From Longimicrobium sp. (lineage in GTDB: Bacteria; Gemmatimonadota; Gemmatimonadetes; Longimicrobiales; Longimicrobiaceae): a DNA stretch of 12,985 bases. This document shows, piece after piece, positions 12,449-12,985 of the stretch. Under the pieces are notes generated by a model, which was given only the letters and a program-made list of their open reading frames with translations, made no database searches and was not told the DNA's origin. How positions within the stretch are numbered: the stretch's first letter is position 1; each line of letters starts with the position of its first letter. The stretch covers positions 1 to 12,985 of the forward strand of contig JAUJMI010000051.1 in NCBI GenBank assembly GCA_030446945.1. The letters run 5' to 3'. Made by a program: the position numbers and the translations under genes.

Positions 12449-12985
12449 CGCAGCACCTCGTCCACCGCATCCAGCAGCGCGTCCAACTCTTCCACCGTGT
12501 GCTCCCCCATGTGCCCGATGCGGATGGTCGAATCCTTGAGCTTGCCGTATCCCCCGCCAATCGTCCACCCCGCCTTTGCCAGCCGCGCGACGATCTCCGG
12601 CGCCGCAACGGGGCCCTCGATCGCCAGCGTGGTGACGGTGGGCGAGCGGCACCCCTCGGGTGCAAAGGGGCGGATGTCGCGCTCTTCGGCCCAGGCCAGG
12701 GAGCGCTCGCGCATGGCATCGTGGCGCGCGGCGCGGGCTTGCACACCCTCCGCCGCGATGCGCCGCGCCTGTTCCGCCAGCGCGTAGATCAGCGACAGGG
12801 CGGGGGTGGTAGGCGTCTGGTGCTTGCGCCAGAAGCGGTCGTACTCCGGCAGGTCGAAGTAGTGGCCGCGCTCCGGGAGCGTCTCCGCGCGCGCCATCAT
12901 CCGCTCCGAAGCGGCGCCTAATGCCAGCCCGGGCGGCAGCGCCAGCGCCTTTTGCGAGCCGGTGAGGAGGAAGTCGAGCCCCCAC
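12445..12985 (-). CDS. Class V aminotransferase, C-terminal part (runs off right edge); probable phosphoserine aminotransferase
   Basis: The C-terminal 179 residues of a PLP enzyme are visible, reading from the right edge to TGA at 12447-12445. The opening WGLDFLLTGSQKALALPPGL contains the Schiff-base lysine (SQK) in the setting typical of the alanine-glyoxylate/serine-pyruvate aminotransferase family. It continues with the TPTTPALSLIYAL helix start and RSPTVTTLAI. The ending, GGGYGKLKDSTIRIGHMGEHT, carries the conserved C-terminal IRIGHMG. Its stop overlaps the serA start (ATGA). This pairing implies it transaminates 3-phosphohydroxypyruvate, replacing a classical SerC; that specificity is inferred from context. 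The gene extends past the window, so its start and promoter, which presumably serve serA too, are not visible. Confidence 0.9.
   Translation of the reverse strand, partial: WGLDFLLTGSQKALALPPGLALGAASERMMARAETLPERGHYFDLPEYDRFWRKHQTPTTPALSLIYALAEQARRIAAEGVQARAARHDAMRERSLAWAEERDIRPFAPEGCRSPTVTTLAIEGPVAAPEIVARLAKAGWTIGGGYGKLKDSTIRIGHMGEHTVEELDALLDAVDEVLR

Noticed and set aside
10751..12787. 678-codon plus-strand frame opposite serA
   Set aside because: Composition (His, Arg, Gln, Asp runs) and lack of motifs show it is an antisense shadow. SerA has all catalytic residues.

Overview
The window is about 13 kb of very GC-rich bacterial chromosome. I infer a Gemmatimonadota member, probably Longimicrobium-like. 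The reasons are the GC content, the abundance of GAF-domain signalling proteins, and several families of short intergenic palindromes that I associate from memory with that group. This placement is an inference and no marker gene here proves it. There is no tRNA, rRNA, CRISPR array, transposase or phage gene in the window.

Layout, left to right. (1) 1-1131 (-): N-terminal 377 residues of an FAD-dependent phytoene-desaturase-like oxidoreductase running off the left edge. (2) 1193-2445: a decayed signalling zone. A truncated, frameshifted histidine-kinase ATPase remnant (-) faces away from a GAF-domain gene (+) that carries two compensating frameshifts. (3) 2474-3766 (+): an intact H-NOX (haem nitric-oxide/oxygen binding) sensor, then a stand-alone GAF/coiled-coil protein. 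With the damaged GAF gene these form a likely operon behind a good sigma70-type promoter at 1811-1840. (4) 3774-4101: repeat island. (5) 4102-4458 (+): small DUF4186 protein with a CC-x2-C motif. (6) 4653-6476: redox module. A FrnE-type DsbA thiol oxidoreductase and a YodC-like nitroreductase (both -) are divergent from an HxlR/YodB-type regulator (+), with an inverted-repeat operator candidate overlapping the nitroreductase promoter. (7) 6664-9678: a GAF-GGDEF diguanylate cyclase (+) and a GAF-HD-GYP phosphodiesterase (-) converge on a strong hairpin and repeat copies, giving a c-di-GMP make/break pair. (8) 9910-10416 (-): a 168-residue protein of unknown function with a helical-repeat look. 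(9) 10417-10846: a second repeat island, including a MITE-like element and a G-quadruplex-prone tandem tract. (10) 10847-12985 (-): serA (long phosphoglycerate dehydrogenase with ACT domain), translationally coupled by an ATGA overlap to an upstream class V aminotransferase that runs off the right edge; together probably the first two steps of serine synthesis.

Functionally, most of the window is environmental sensing (H-NOX, four GAF proteins, a redox-responsive regulator) feeding c-di-GMP and stress enzymes, next to serine biosynthesis. I did not find a clearly new multi-gene defence or biosynthetic system. The most interesting items are the H-NOX/GAF operon with its unusual promoter-embedded direct repeats, the compensating frameshifts, the HxlR-nitroreductase operator, and dispersed repeats that abut or supply the stop codons of neighbouring genes.
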